Shown here: one piece after another, positions 34,038-42,999 of the stretch
How the letters are laid out: each line of letters opens with the position of its first letter
Numbering within the stretch: position 1 is the stretch's first letter
From: an uncultured Gammaproteobacteria bacterium
GTDB taxonomy: Bacteria; Pseudomonadota; Gammaproteobacteria; Pseudomonadales; Ketobacteraceae
Assembly (NCBI GenBank): GCA_913063125.1
Contig: CAJXZM010000021.1
Location: 1 to 50,501 of the forward strand
Direction of reading: 5' to 3'
DNA: 50,501 nucleotides
Position numbers and translations under genes: made by a program
The notes under the pieces: model-generated
The model's input: the letters and a program-made list of their open reading frames with translations, nothing else
Database searches by the model: none
Told to the model about the DNA's origin: nothing

Positions 34038-35375
34038 TTATTCTTCGAAGAAAAATTTCTCTTCACCAAATGCGGGTTCTAAATGATTTAACCAGGTTGC
34101 TGTCTCAGAGTATTTTGCAAAAAATGGCCGTTGTACCCAGTCATGATCCCGGCCCTGAATAAAGCGCAATGCAAAAACCTTCTCACCGTTAACTTCAGCA
34201 ATACCTTGGATTTCTACCTTTCCGGGGTCACAGCTCATTGATGGTCCGCGAGCGGTGCGGCTAATACCTGAAACCTGACGCATGGCTTCGCGATAAATTT
34301 CCCAGGCCTTTACTAAGGGCACTTCGAAGTAATGTCGTGCTCCCGTGTCTCGCTCAATAAACATATAATAAGGAATGATACCTAGCCCAACTTGGGTTTT
34401 CCAGAGCTTAGCCCAATCATCAGCATTGTCGTTAATATGTTTGAGAAGGGGTCCCTGAGAGCGGATGACGGTGCCAGTTTGACGGATACGTTTAACGGCT
34501 TCTTTGGCAATATCCGTTTCCAGCTCACGCCAATGATTGTAATGCGCCATAAAAGCTACATGTTTGCCGCTGGCAATGATTTCTTGAAACAGCGCCAGTA
34601 ATTCATCGGCATCTTCATCGGTCACAAACCGCTGGGGCCAAAAGCTGAGTGCTTTGGAGCCGATACGAATGGTTTTGATATGAGAAAATTCTTCTGTTAA
34701 TAATGGTTCCAAATACGCCCGAAGGTTTTTTGTTTTCATTACCATTGGGTCGCCACCGGTAAATAATACATCGGTAACTTCTGTGTGTTCACGAAGGTAT
34801 TCTTGTAATTGCCCAGACTCTTTCGCAGCAATTTTTAACTCGTTGTCTCCCACAAACTGAGCCCAGCGGAAGCAGAACGTACAATAGCTATGGCATATTT
34901 GACCCGACGTTGGGAAAAACAATACCGTCTCTCGGTACTTGTGTTGAATGCCTTCAACCTGTTCGCCGTTAATCATTGGAATGTTCTTTTCCAACTGGCC
35001 TGCGGGGTGAGGGTTCATCTCTGAGCGAATCTCTTTTACCAGAGCATCAAATTCGCCTTTTTCCCACTTTTCGTTAAGTGCCTTGGCAATGGCATCATAA
35101 TAACGTGGTTCTAACATTTCCCGCTGGGGAAACGTTAGCTGATATATTGGGTCATTGGGTACAGTAGTCCAATCGATAAGCTCGTCAATTACGTATTCGT
35201 TAACGCGAAAAGGCAACACGCTGCTGACAACCTTCATCTCAAACTGCGTTTGTTCTGATAGCTTTTGCAATTGAGGGATTTTCCCTAGCTGTCGAGCGGT
35301 ATAAACCTTAAATCGCTGAGGAGGGAATTGTTGGCCTGCGTCAGTCAGTGCTATGATATTTGCGTCAATTGTCAT
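34038..35375 (-). CDS. KamA-family radical SAM protein (lysine 2,3-aminomutase-like)
   Basis: 445 residues from the ATG at 35375; a GTG at 35417 would add 14. The radical-SAM cluster is ICHSYCTFCFRW (CxxxCxxC), followed by VLFTGGDPMVMKTKNL, a KamA-family signature. Members move the alpha-amino group of lysine or glutamate to the beta position using a [4Fe-4S] cluster, SAM and pyridoxal phosphate. EpmB is the short homologue (about 340 aa) acting with EpmA; this longer form is more like free lysine/glutamate 2,3-aminomutase, which makes beta-amino acid osmolytes in some bacteria. Which one cannot be told here. Confidence 0.85.
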   Translation of the reverse strand: MTIDANIIALTDAGQQFPPQRFKVYTARQLGKIPQLQKLSEQTQFEMKVVSSVLPFRVNEYVIDELIDWTTVPNDPIYQLTFPQREMLEPRYYDAIAKALNEKWEKGEFDALVKEIRSEMNPHPAGQLEKNIPMINGEQVEGIQHKYRETVLFFPTSGQICHSYCTFCFRWAQFVGDNELKIAAKESGQLQEYLREHTEVTDVLFTGGDPMVMKTKNLRAYLEPLLTEEFSHIKTIRIGSKALSFWPQRFVTDEDADELLALFQEIIASGKHVAFMAHYNHWRELETDIAKEAVKRIRQTGTVIRSQGPLLKHINDNADDWAKLWKTQVGLGIIPYYMFIERDTGARHYFEVPLVKAWEIYREAMRQVSGISRTARGPSMSCDPGKVEIQGIAEVNGEKVFALRFIQGRDHDWVQRPFFAKYSETATWLNHLEPAFGEEKFFFEE

Positions 35376-35582
35376 GAGTAGAGACTTACCTTTTTTTGGC
35401 TGAAAAATTCGGGGCACATACTACCATATAATTAGCATGTCGCGAGGAAATACGGTGAATGTAAGGCCGTTATTTGAGCGAGATTGATGCAAGAACCAGG
35501 TACGGGGTGTTTAAGAGCAGCCCGATAGTTGATAGCGTAGCTATTGAAATAGTGAATAGATTGAATAGGTTAAGGTTGTATT

Positions 35583-35999
35583 GTGGCTGTAAAAATATCT
35601 CTCAGTGTGTCCATTCCAGATGCTGAAATAGAGCTTTCCGCTATCCGGGCGCAAGGAGCAGGAGGACAAAACGTTAATAAAGTCTCTTCTGCCATACATT
35701 TGCGTTTTGATGTTCGAGCATCCTCATTGCCCGAATTCTATAAGGCGGAGTTACTGGCGTTGCGGGATCGTCGTATTACCAAAGAGGGTATTATTGTTAT
35801 TAAGGCCCAGAAATACCGTACTCAAGAGAAAAATCGAGAAGATGCATTTGCACGTTTGCAAGAGCTTGTGAAGGGCGTTGCTGTGGTGCGAAAAGCTAGG
35901 CGAGCGACAAAACCTACCAAAGGTTCTAAAAAGCGTAGGGTAGACAGTAAAACTAAACGAGGCCGAACCAAGTCCTTGCGCGGCCGAGTGTCTGAATGA
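35583..35999 (+). CDS. arfB: Alternative ribosome-rescue factor ArfB (peptidyl-tRNA hydrolase)
   Basis: 138 residues. The catalytic motif is RAQGAGGQNVNKV, containing GGQ, and the C-terminal tail is strongly basic (VRKARRATKPTKGSKKRR...), which in ArfB/YaeJ enters the empty mRNA channel. It hydrolyses peptidyl-tRNA on ribosomes stalled without a stop codon. The start is GTG at 35583. The stop overlaps the next gene by 4 bp, so it is translationally coupled to a pseudouridine synthase. Confidence 0.93.
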   Translation: MAVKISLSVSIPDAEIELSAIRAQGAGGQNVNKVSSAIHLRFDVRASSLPEFYKAELLALRDRRITKEGIIVIKAQKYRTQEKNREDAFARLQELVKGVAVVRKARRATKPTKGSKKRRVDSKTKRGRTKSLRGRVSE

Positions 36000-36736
36000 C
36001 AACATCAAAGCGCTCACGTTTAGACCGTTTTCTTAGTGTGAAATTGGGTATTAATCGCGGCGACGTACGGTTAATGCTGGCGAAAAAGCAAGTGATGGTG
36101 GATGGCGTTGCCGCTACAGATATACAGCAGCAGATCAATGTATTTACCCATGTTGCATTGGTGAATCAAGCTGGTGGTGATTCGTTTGAGGTGCTTCAGG
36201 ATAATCAGTCTCAGTATTTGATGATGAATAAACCGACTGGCGTTGTGAGTGCTACCACCGACGAGCAGCACAAAACCGTAATGGATCTGTTGCCTGAGGT
36301 TAAGGTGAGTGATTTACATATCGCAGGGCGATTAGATCTGAACTCGTCAGGGTTGTTGTTGTTAACCAACGACGGGGGGTGGTCGAGGGCACTGTCAGAA
36401 CCTGAGGCGGGTGTGAGTAAATGTTATCGAGTGAGATTAGAGAAACCATTAACAGAGGATTATATTCAAGCGTTTGCGGATGGAATGTATTTCTCTTATG
36501 AAGATATTACAACACGACCGGTAGCGTTAAGCATTGTCAGTGATTATGTTGCCGAATTGCGTTTAGTCGAAGGGCGTTATCATCAGATAAAACGAATGTT
36601 TGGGCGGTTTAGAAATCCAGTGTTGGCATTGCATCGTTATGCTATTGGGGGCTTGTTATTGGATAATGAGCTCGCACCGGGTAAATACAGATATTTGACA
36701 AAACAGGAGGTGAAGACAATAAAAAGGTCCGATTAA
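35996..36736 (+). CDS. RsuA/RluB/E/F-family pseudouridine synthase
   Basis: 246 residues. An S4 domain (SRLDRFLSVKLGINRGDVRL) precedes the catalytic domain with YLMMNKPTGVVSATTDE, AGRLDLNSSGLLLLT (catalytic Asp) and EGRYHQIKRMFGRF. It is similar to the RsuA at 30184-30894 but not identical in motifs, and its S4-fused form does not allow a definite target. It overlaps arfB by 4 bp. The last codons form the left arm of a 28-bp inverted repeat. Confidence 0.8.
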   Translation: MTTSKRSRLDRFLSVKLGINRGDVRLMLAKKQVMVDGVAATDIQQQINVFTHVALVNQAGGDSFEVLQDNQSQYLMMNKPTGVVSATTDEQHKTVMDLLPEVKVSDLHIAGRLDLNSSGLLLLTNDGGWSRALSEPEAGVSKCYRVRLEKPLTEDYIQAFADGMYFSYEDITTRPVALSIVSDYVAELRLVEGRYHQIKRMFGRFRNPVLALHRYAIGGLLLDNELAPGKYRYLTKQEVKTIKRSD

Positions 36737-36773
36737 ATGGTGTTCTTTTATTGTCTTCATTTCCTGTTTTGTC
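36697..36773. repeat. 28-bp near-perfect inverted repeat at the end of the pseudouridine synthase gene
   Basis: 36697-36724 and 36746-36773 are reverse complements of 28 bp with two adjacent mismatches, which as RNA become two G-U pairs, so the transcript can form an unbroken 28-bp stem with a 21-nt loop. The left arm encodes the C-terminal residues (36734-36736 is the stop codon, in the loop). It lies in the only gap between this gene and the convergent GlyGly-CTERM gene. It may act as a terminator, an RNase III site, or a trace of an inverted duplication. Confidence 0.8.
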
Positions 36774-36810
36774 TTTATGGGATGCTTTTGCGGTATCTCA
36801 ATTACGGATT

Positions 36811-37959
36811 CTATTTCTTTCTAAAGTAAAGTAGAGCGGCTAACCCGATTAAGGACCACCAACCAAGTGCTCCACCGTGACCATCTGACTCAGCACCATA
36901 ATAATTATCATCATGGTGGCCGTTACCTGAGTCAAAACTATTGTCGTAATCTTCACTCTCAATCGACAATCCAGCGCTGCGCGTAGTGTCTGCGGTTGTT
37001 AATAGTAAGCCGTTGTCAGTATCATATAATTTGGCTCGGATATGGTAATAATCACTAAGGTACCCTGACTCGAGTAACACGTTGGTGATATCTTTATCAG
37101 AAGACTGGTATCCAGAAATAAACCACTCGTTATTTTGATATAACAGTGTTTCTATTCCTACTGGGTCCACAATAAACACACTTAACGCTACCCACTCAGC
37201 ACCAAATGACATATCGGCATCGATGGTAATGTCTAGTTCAGGAAAAAATCCATCATTATCTGTATCATTAGAGAGTGCGATAGTTAATTCTTGTATCGTA
37301 AAAACAGTTGATTGAAATGCATCCTGATCAACTTGTTCTAAATAACGACCGTATAAATCTTCATCATCATAGGCATTTATACTGTCTAACAACTCATGAG
37401 TATAAGCATCGTAAATGGCCACACGGAGGTTATAAATGTCGCTGTCGTAATCTTCCGTTAAACTGGTTGTGACTTCGTAGCTATCTGACAACGCCTCTCC
37501 AATGATTGAGAAGTTTTCGGTCACGTAATACAAGCGTTCTTCATCTTGGCTATCGAGCTGTTTATTCAAGAATAACTTTGCATAAATTCTATCGCTGACT
37601 AGGCGTGTGTCCGCATCAAATGTGACTCGAAAACGATGAAAAAAACCATCGCCGTCGTTATCCAATAAGTATTCAAAGTCCACATTGTGAATCCAGCTGT
37701 CAGAGGTGGTATGGTGTGCTTCCGTGCGAGCCGCCCTGTTTTGAATGCTGTTGTCTTTTTTCTGTTTTTCTTTTATATCGTGCGAACGGTCAACCATTCC
37801 ACCTGTTGATTTTGTGTTTGATGTGATGGCAGTTGTAGCAGCACTGTCGCTGCCCTCTGCAAACACCGTTTGCGAGTCCAATATCAAACTACACACTAAT
37901 ACGGTAAGAATAAATGCTTGATAAGTGATACTGCGAATAGGGTGGGTCTTGGCTTGCAT
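36811..37959 (-). CDS. GlyGly-CTERM surface protein (choice-of-anchor H type)
   Basis: 382 residues. It has a signal peptide (YQAFILTVLVCSLILDSQTVFA) and ends in GGALGWWSLIGLAALLYFRKK, a GlyGly-CTERM sorting signal (Gly-Gly, hydrophobic helix, basic tail) recognised by rhombosortase. The mature part contains two related acidic beta-rich modules (each with DNDGDGFF / DTDNDGFF and a repeat of YDAYTHELLDS / YDTDNGLLLTT), which could bind Ca2+. It matches the choice-of-anchor H family. It is exported and probably processed at the surface or envelope. Function is unknown. Confidence 0.75.
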   Translation of the reverse strand: MQAKTHPIRSITYQAFILTVLVCSLILDSQTVFAEGSDSAATTAITSNTKSTGGMVDRSHDIKEKQKKDNSIQNRAARTEAHHTTSDSWIHNVDFEYLLDNDGDGFFHRFRVTFDADTRLVSDRIYAKLFLNKQLDSQDEERLYYVTENFSIIGEALSDSYEVTTSLTEDYDSDIYNLRVAIYDAYTHELLDSINAYDDEDLYGRYLEQVDQDAFQSTVFTIQELTIALSNDTDNDGFFPELDITIDADMSFGAEWVALSVFIVDPVGIETLLYQNNEWFISGYQSSDKDITNVLLESGYLSDYYHIRAKLYDTDNGLLLTTADTTRSAGLSIESEDYDNSFDSGNGHHDDNYYGAESDGHGGALGWWSLIGLAALLYFRKK

Positions 37960-38014
37960 AATAATCTTCCTCTAAGAATGACGAATCATGTTGATGGAAG
38001 TATTAAAACAAAAT

Positions 38015-38036
38015 GAAGCTGAATCGAAGCTGAATG
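38015..38036 (+). repeat. Tandem 11-bp duplication between divergent exported-protein genes
   Basis: GAAGCTGAATC is followed by GAAGCTGAATG, one mismatch in 11, in the region shared by the promoters of the GlyGly-CTERM and His-rich genes. Confidence 0.7.
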
Positions 38037-38148
38037 AAAGTTTTTTTCCCTGTGTCGCCTCCTGTATCAGGTTGTTCAGTTTGGGTTCAGGTACTGAGGG
38101 TTAATCTGATAACCAGACTCAAGCAACACACATCAATGGAGCGTTCCC

Positions 38149-38694
38149 ATGACCTTTAACAAGCAGACCTTTAGTCACCTTATGTTAAACCAGCGCAAAC
38201 GCATTATTACCGCCCTGGTTGCCCTCACTTTTGCTGGAGTAGGCACATCATCTCACGCACAACACAATAACTACTCCGGTGAAATTGTTGCCGGAGCGCT
38301 TATTGGTGCAGCGGTTGGTTTATCACTGGTGTCTCATAGAGATCGTCATGACAAGCATTATGATCGCCAAAGAAAGCATCAAAATTCCCACTATCATGGG
38401 GGGCACCGTTGTTATAAGCGCCATAAAGCCCACAAGCGTCATCAGCGGCACTATACCCATCACAACAATAGTCACAGCTACAATAATAACCACCGCTATA
38501 GCAGCCACCGTGGTTACCAGCATGGGCATTCACAGCACAACTCTTGGCAGCATAAGAAACGGCGTGGGGATCGAGAAGTGCATCATTACTACAATGATAA
38601 GCGCTCAAAACACCAGAATAGCCACTCAAAACACCAGAGTAACCACTCAAAGCATCAATCCAATGAGGGTTATGTCTCAGTTAGGCATTTCTAG
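38149..38694 (+). CDS. Exported histidine-rich protein
   Basis: 181 residues. The first third has a signal peptide (ITALVALTFAGVGTSSHA) and a glycine-zipper-like segment (EIVAGALIGAAVGLSLV). The rest is dominated by His with Lys, Arg, Ser and Asn (for example KRHKAHKRHQRHYTHHNNSH), with a 21-bp tandem repeat giving SKHQSNH units near the end. Such stretches can bind Ni, Zn or Cu, but a role as metal store, surface polymer or spacer is not decided. The start follows GGAG. It is divergent from the GlyGly-CTERM gene and precedes a peptidase-like gene. Confidence 0.65.
   Translation: MTFNKQTFSHLMLNQRKRIITALVALTFAGVGTSSHAQHNNYSGEIVAGALIGAAVGLSLVSHRDRHDKHYDRQRKHQNSHYHGGHRCYKRHKAHKRHQRHYTHHNNSHSYNNNHRYSSHRGYQHGHSQHNSWQHKKRRGDREVHHYYNDKRSKHQNSHSKHQSNHSKHQSNEGYVSVRHF
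38601..38663 (+). repeat. Three 21-bp in-frame units in the His-rich gene
   Basis: Each unit encodes a version of SKHQNSH / SKHQSNH. The middle and first copies differ by only a few bases, so the expansion looks recent. Confidence 0.75.
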
Positions 38695-38739
38695 TGGGCA
38701 AGTACCGTAAGACTGTGGGTACTAACCTTCTTATTCTGC

Positions 38740-38792
38740 AAACACCTTACTATACTCAATAGGTCGCTAATGACTAATGTAGTAAGGTGTTT
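38740..38792 (+). promoter_or_regulatory. 13-bp hairpin covering the ribosome binding site of the next gene
   Basis: AAACACCTTACTA (38740-38752) and TAGTAAGGTGTTT (38780-38792) are exact complements with a 27-nt loop. The right arm includes the TAAGG ribosome site for the GTG at 38795. It may be a translational control hairpin, or the terminator of the His-rich gene, since the right arm ends in TTT. Confidence 0.55.
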
Positions 38793-38794
38793 AT

Positions 38795-39934
38795 GTGAAA
38801 GTCCGTCCCTCTTTTCTTATATTACTAACACTATCCCTATTATTGCTGTTTGTTTTCAACAGCATTCCTCCTGAAAAACGTAAAATGCTGTTAACAGCGC
38901 TTAGTATACCCAAGCTAACGAGCAGTCAGGGCCAAGAAGGTTCATTTTTACCTTTTATGCAGTCCTTTTCTCAGAAAAATCGTCAGCAAGTAGAGGAAGT
39001 AATTGAAAGCTTTGAAACCCACATGACAGCCTGTCATGTGCCTAAAACCCGCGCAACCAGTGAGATTGAGGCTCAAGGGAAAGTCTTTAAATCAGTTGAT
39101 GCCGATGGCAACGTTCATTTCACGGACAAACCCAAAAGCAAAAGCTCAGAAGACCTTACCAGCCGTTATAAGATGGAAAAGCAGTATTTTCGTATGTCGA
39201 TTACCGCAGCGGGTGGTAATCTCCCCCCATTTTTACATGACCGATTATCTGCGGACCTAAAGCAGTTGTACTTTATATTGACCCGTTGGTTACCAGATCA
39301 ATACATTAAACAGGTGGATCTGAATGTAAAAGTGTTTAATGATCAGACCAAGTTTGATGTTTATCGCGAAGAACATGTGCCAGGGTTGGAGACTGCTTCA
39401 GGTTTCTATAAGCCATCCATGGACGAGGCGGTTGTCATGGTGCAACGAGATGCTGCCATGACACAATCCATTGCCCGGCATGAAGCAACGCATGTGATTA
39501 ACGCCGGGTTATATGGACGCACACCTGTATGGTTTAATGAAGGGTTAGCCGAATACTTTGAGCGTTTGAATATTGAAGGACAAAGTAAGCGGGTTAATCC
39601 GTCGCCACATCACCTTGAATTTTTACAGAAAGCGTTAGCGGAAGGAGAGTTAATGACCGTTAGTGACTACTTATCCATAAAAGGTCGAGCATGGCGGGAT
39701 CATGAACAAAATATGATGTACGCTATGGCGTGGTCAATAGTGCACTTTATGATGCAAGACGCCTTGGGGCGAGAAACCATGAAGTTATTGATGGAACATA
39801 TGGCCGATAATTTTTGTCAGCCAGTGAATGCAGTAACCTTTATAGAACAGAATTATGTTGGCGGAATGAAATCATTTTCCGAGCGGTGGCGAACCGCGTT
39901 GATGACTAATGACTTTCAGGTACACCGGTATTGA
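38795..39934 (+). CDS. DUF4124/DUF1570-type metallopeptidase-like protein
   Basis: 379 residues. The N-terminus FLILLTLSLLLLFVFNSI is a membrane anchor or signal. A DUF4124-like segment follows (GKVFKSVDADGNVHFTDKP). The C-terminal half has IARHEATHVINAG, an HExxH zinc-binding motif, and WFNEGLAEYFERL with the downstream Glu ligand, as in gluzincin-like DUF1570 proteins. It probably acts as a periplasmic or membrane-bound zinc peptidase on an unknown substrate. The start is GTG at 38795 with a hairpin-covered ribosome site. Confidence 0.75.
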   Translation: MKVRPSFLILLTLSLLLLFVFNSIPPEKRKMLLTALSIPKLTSSQGQEGSFLPFMQSFSQKNRQQVEEVIESFETHMTACHVPKTRATSEIEAQGKVFKSVDADGNVHFTDKPKSKSSEDLTSRYKMEKQYFRMSITAAGGNLPPFLHDRLSADLKQLYFILTRWLPDQYIKQVDLNVKVFNDQTKFDVYREEHVPGLETASGFYKPSMDEAVVMVQRDAAMTQSIARHEATHVINAGLYGRTPVWFNEGLAEYFERLNIEGQSKRVNPSPHHLEFLQKALAEGELMTVSDYLSIKGRAWRDHEQNMMYAMAWSIVHFMMQDALGRETMKLLMEHMADNFCQPVNAVTFIEQNYVGGMKSFSERWRTALMTNDFQVHRY

Positions 39935-39964
39935 TATAGTTATAAATAGATGTAGTTATAAATA
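39933..39964 (+). repeat. Tandem 16-bp duplication after the metallopeptidase gene
   Basis: GATATAGTTATAAATA is followed by GATGTAGTTATAAATA, one mismatch in 16, directly at the stop codon region. Confidence 0.75.
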
Positions 39965-39992
39965 ATAGCGACAAGAAGTAGAGGAGTACTCA

Positions 39993-41543
39993 GTGAAATC
40001 CAGTTATCGACATTTGTCCGCGAATTATAGAGCGCTTAAAAAAGCAAAAACCTATCAGCAGTGGTTTTGTGCTGCACAAGAAATTGATACGTTAGAAGGG
40101 CACAGTCGTTGGCGTGGAAATGACGAGTCGGGTTACTACCCTTTTGAACTACTGCAAGAGCAGATCGATTTATTAACGCAATACCGTGAAGAGCATCGTG
40201 TCGGTTGTCTTATCTCTTATATGCAAGAAAGTTTGCACCGAACCTTAGGTGAATTAACAGATTCTCACCTTTATGATACATCCCTAGTGGGTACAAAATA
40301 CCTTGTAGAGCAGTATTTAGATGAAGTAGAAGAGACATTAAACTATCTCTGTGACGCTGAATTAGACATCATCGATGAAGAAAAAAAGTTGAAGTTGTTT
40401 AAGCATGCAAGAAACAACTTTGGCCGAAGTGCGCTTATGTTAAGTGGTGGTGGTGCCTTTGGTATTTACCATTTAGGTATTATTAAAGCCCTATTAGAGC
40501 AAAATTTATTACCTTCCGTCATCTCAGGAACCAGTATGGGGGCGATAGTCACAGGGCTTGTCGGCACGCATTCTGATGCGGAGCTGCTAGAAAAACTGTC
40601 TGTACCAGAAGATAATGATTTTAGCCCCATAAAACATCGTTCATTGATGGAGGTTTTCTCTAAAAAATCATTGTTAGAATCAGAACAGTTATTGCAGTGT
40701 ATCTCTAATAATATTCCAAATGATACCTTCTTGGAGGCATATTTACGCACCGGAAGAGCGATTAATATTACGGTATCGCCAACACGAGCGGGACAAAAAG
40801 CGCGTGTCTTAAATTATAAAACAGCACCAAACGTTCTTGTTGCATACGCATGTAAAGCCTCTTGCTCAATACCTGGCGTGTTTCCTGCGGTTCAGCTACG
40901 CGGAAAGAATGCTGAAGGTGACATTGTTCCTTATATGGAATCTGAACTGTGGGCTGATGGAGGTGTTAGTACCGACATACCGATGGCGCGTATTGGTCGC
41001 ATTTTTAATGCCAATCACTTTATTGTGAGTCAAACCAACCCTCATGTGCTGCCGTTTGTGGCGAATAGGTCTAAAAAAGGTGTTTTACCGTTTGTTATCG
41101 ATTTTGCATCGTCATCGATTCATGCTCAATGGCACCAGGTAATCACGGTCACTAAAAAACATACACAGAATCGAACGTTACGTTTTTGGTTAGACCGAGC
41201 GGATGCGTTATTGGGGCAAGACTATTTGGGTGATATTAATTTACACCCTGAATTCCCTATTAAAAAATACCTGAAAGTAATGACTAATCCATCAGATGAC
41301 GAAATCTATGATTTCATTCTTACGGGTGAACGCTCGACGTGGCCAAATATAGCGATGATTCGTAATCAGACGCGCATCAGTCGTGTACTGGCTCGGTGTT
41401 ACGAGAAATGTTATGCAAAGCACCATGGTCATACTCATCGCAGTGAATCTATTGGCAAAAATACCTTCGTAGATATTGACGGTGCGGTACCAGGAGACGA
41501 AATTGAATCAAGCGTCAGTGTTCGGGAGACATCACTGGCGTGA
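39993..41543 (+). CDS. Patatin-like lipase with DUF3336 domain
   Basis: 516 residues. The N-terminal helical DUF3336 domain (about 1-140, with LYDTSLVGTKYLVEQYLDEV) is followed by the patatin domain, with the oxyanion motif LSGGGAFGIYHLG, nucleophile GTSMGAIVTG (GxSxG) and catalytic Asp in WADGGVSTD. This architecture is that of eukaryotic TGL/SDP1 triacylglycerol lipases and their bacterial homologues, so storage-lipid or phospholipid hydrolysis is likely. The start is GTG at 39993. It overlaps the GIY-YIG gene by 4 bp. Confidence 0.88.
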   Translation: MKSSYRHLSANYRALKKAKTYQQWFCAAQEIDTLEGHSRWRGNDESGYYPFELLQEQIDLLTQYREEHRVGCLISYMQESLHRTLGELTDSHLYDTSLVGTKYLVEQYLDEVEETLNYLCDAELDIIDEEKKLKLFKHARNNFGRSALMLSGGGAFGIYHLGIIKALLEQNLLPSVISGTSMGAIVTGLVGTHSDAELLEKLSVPEDNDFSPIKHRSLMEVFSKKSLLESEQLLQCISNNIPNDTFLEAYLRTGRAINITVSPTRAGQKARVLNYKTAPNVLVAYACKASCSIPGVFPAVQLRGKNAEGDIVPYMESELWADGGVSTDIPMARIGRIFNANHFIVSQTNPHVLPFVANRSKKGVLPFVIDFASSSIHAQWHQVITVTKKHTQNRTLRFWLDRADALLGQDYLGDINLHPEFPIKKYLKVMTNPSDDEIYDFILTGERSTWPNIAMIRNQTRISRVLARCYEKCYAKHHGHTHRSESIGKNTFVDIDGAVPGDEIESSVSVRETSLA

Positions 41544-41812
41544 GTGCACAACCTGAATGGTGGGTATATATGATTCTGTGTAGTGATAATACCTATTACA
41601 CCGGTATTACCACAGATTTAGAGCGACGCTTTGAACAGCATAAAACCGGTAAGGGGGCGAAATATTTTTATGGTCGCCAGCCGGTAGAATTTGTTTTTCA
41701 AGAAAGTGGTCATGATCGTAGTAGCGCTAGTCAGCGAGAAGCGGCGATTAAATCCTTAACACGGCAACAAAAGATAGCGCTACTCGAAGTCCAGCTATTC
41801 AAAGTCCAGTAG
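41540..41812 (+). CDS. GIY-YIG nuclease-like protein (UPF0213 / YhbQ)
   Basis: 90 residues. The GIY-YIG fold shows as WVYMILCSDNTYYTGITTD followed by LERRFEQHKTGKGAKYF; the Tyr pair and Arg are present. UPF0213 proteins are small, and a nuclease activity is not established for most. The start is GTG at 41540, coupled to the lipase gene. Its 3' end overlaps the truncated helicase remnant by 18 bp and contains a 14-bp tandem duplication (AAGTCCAG twice). Confidence 0.8.
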   Translation: MSAQPEWWVYMILCSDNTYYTGITTDLERRFEQHKTGKGAKYFYGRQPVEFVFQESGHDRSSASQREAAIKSLTRQQKIALLEVQLFKVQ

Positions 41813-42999
41813 CTCATCCAGTACTGAACTGCTACCCAACGCCAAACCATAACCATACTGCTCATGCTCTATCAAATCGGAGGGTAAGTACTCCAAAAAA
41901 TACGGCTCTCCCTCGCTTTCTACATAAGAGCCACCATGAAATAAGGTACGGCTCTCATCGCCGCAACGGGTCACAATTAATTCATTTTGTGCACGGGTAA
42001 ACGCGACGTACAACACGCGACGTTCTTCCTCTTCCGAATCCCTATCTCCTAGGCTGCGAATATGCGGATAAGCCCCAGGCTGAACCCCCAGGCAATAACA
42101 TACAGGCGCTTCAGTACCCTTTGAACTGTGTACAGTGATCACTGTCACCAAATCATCTTCTTCCAGGCGTTCAGCCTCTGAATTGGATACCGGGTCAAGG
42201 GTATAAGCTTCCACAAAACCCAATAAATCCTTATAACGACACGCCAGGTCAGACAATAGGCGTAGGTCGCCAGCTCGGGATTCCCAGCGATCGTAACGGG
42301 TCATAAAATTATGCTCCATCATCTCTAAGCCTTTTTTAATGGCGGATGATGGTTTGTTACGTAGTGATTGAATGGCAAGTACACTGTCGATAATATCCTC
42401 CCGCTTAGGGATTAACTGTCGTAATACATCGTCAATACCTTCTGCGGGGTCTGCATCCAATAATGCTGCAACAATTTTTGAGGCCGTTGCATCCCCAATT
42501 CTTGGCCAGCATTTCAGATAACGAATCCATGCCAGCTCGTCGGTACGATTTAATGCCGCACGACATAAGCACAGCACATCTTTTACGTGTGCTGCCTCCA
42601 GAAGGCTGGTGCCACCAACAAAACGATAAGGGATGCCAGCATCAATTAATGCGCCCTCACAGGTTTTGGCAGCCCAAGCAGAACGAACTAAAATCATATG
42701 GTCAGACCATGGGGCATCGTTCTGCTTACGTTCAAGTAAGTCGCCAGCAATCCACGAGGCCTCGTCGTATTTACTTTCAAAATCAATCAACCGAGGCGTG
42801 ATACCTTTCCCGCGTACCGCGATAAGGTTTTTGTTGTAATCAATGGTGGATTTTTTAAGTAACCAGTTGGAAATGTCTAAAATTTCCTGTGTACTACGAA
42901 AATTTTGTTCTAATTTAAAGACGTTAGAGTCGGGCAAGCGTTCGCTAAAGGAGTGGATGTTTCGAAAGTCGGCGCCACGAAAGGCATAAATGGACTGAA
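41795..42999 (-). pseudogene. 5'-truncated SF1 helicase (UvrD/Rep-like), cut by a mobile island
   Basis: The frame continues to 43066, but homology to UvrD/PcrA/Rep begins at FQSIYAFRGADFRNI (near 42998), where intact enzymes have VGDDDQSIY. Everything before this, including Walker A and the DExx box, is missing. The rest is intact: KLEQNFRST (motif IV), the VITVHSSKGTEA motif (V) and LYVAFTRAQNELIVT (motif VI). About 250 N-terminal residues are lost, so it cannot be an active helicase. The residues upstream of QSIY (MSIFYHIKYKPHSYGHFYQA) are island DNA read through. The left island end is therefore within a few bases of 42998. Confidence 0.85.

Noticed and set aside
38300..38650. Long minus-strand open frame rich in Tyr, Ala and Cys opposite the His-rich gene
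   Set aside because: It is the antisense of CAC/CAT-rich codons, has no ribosome site and no plausible protein character.
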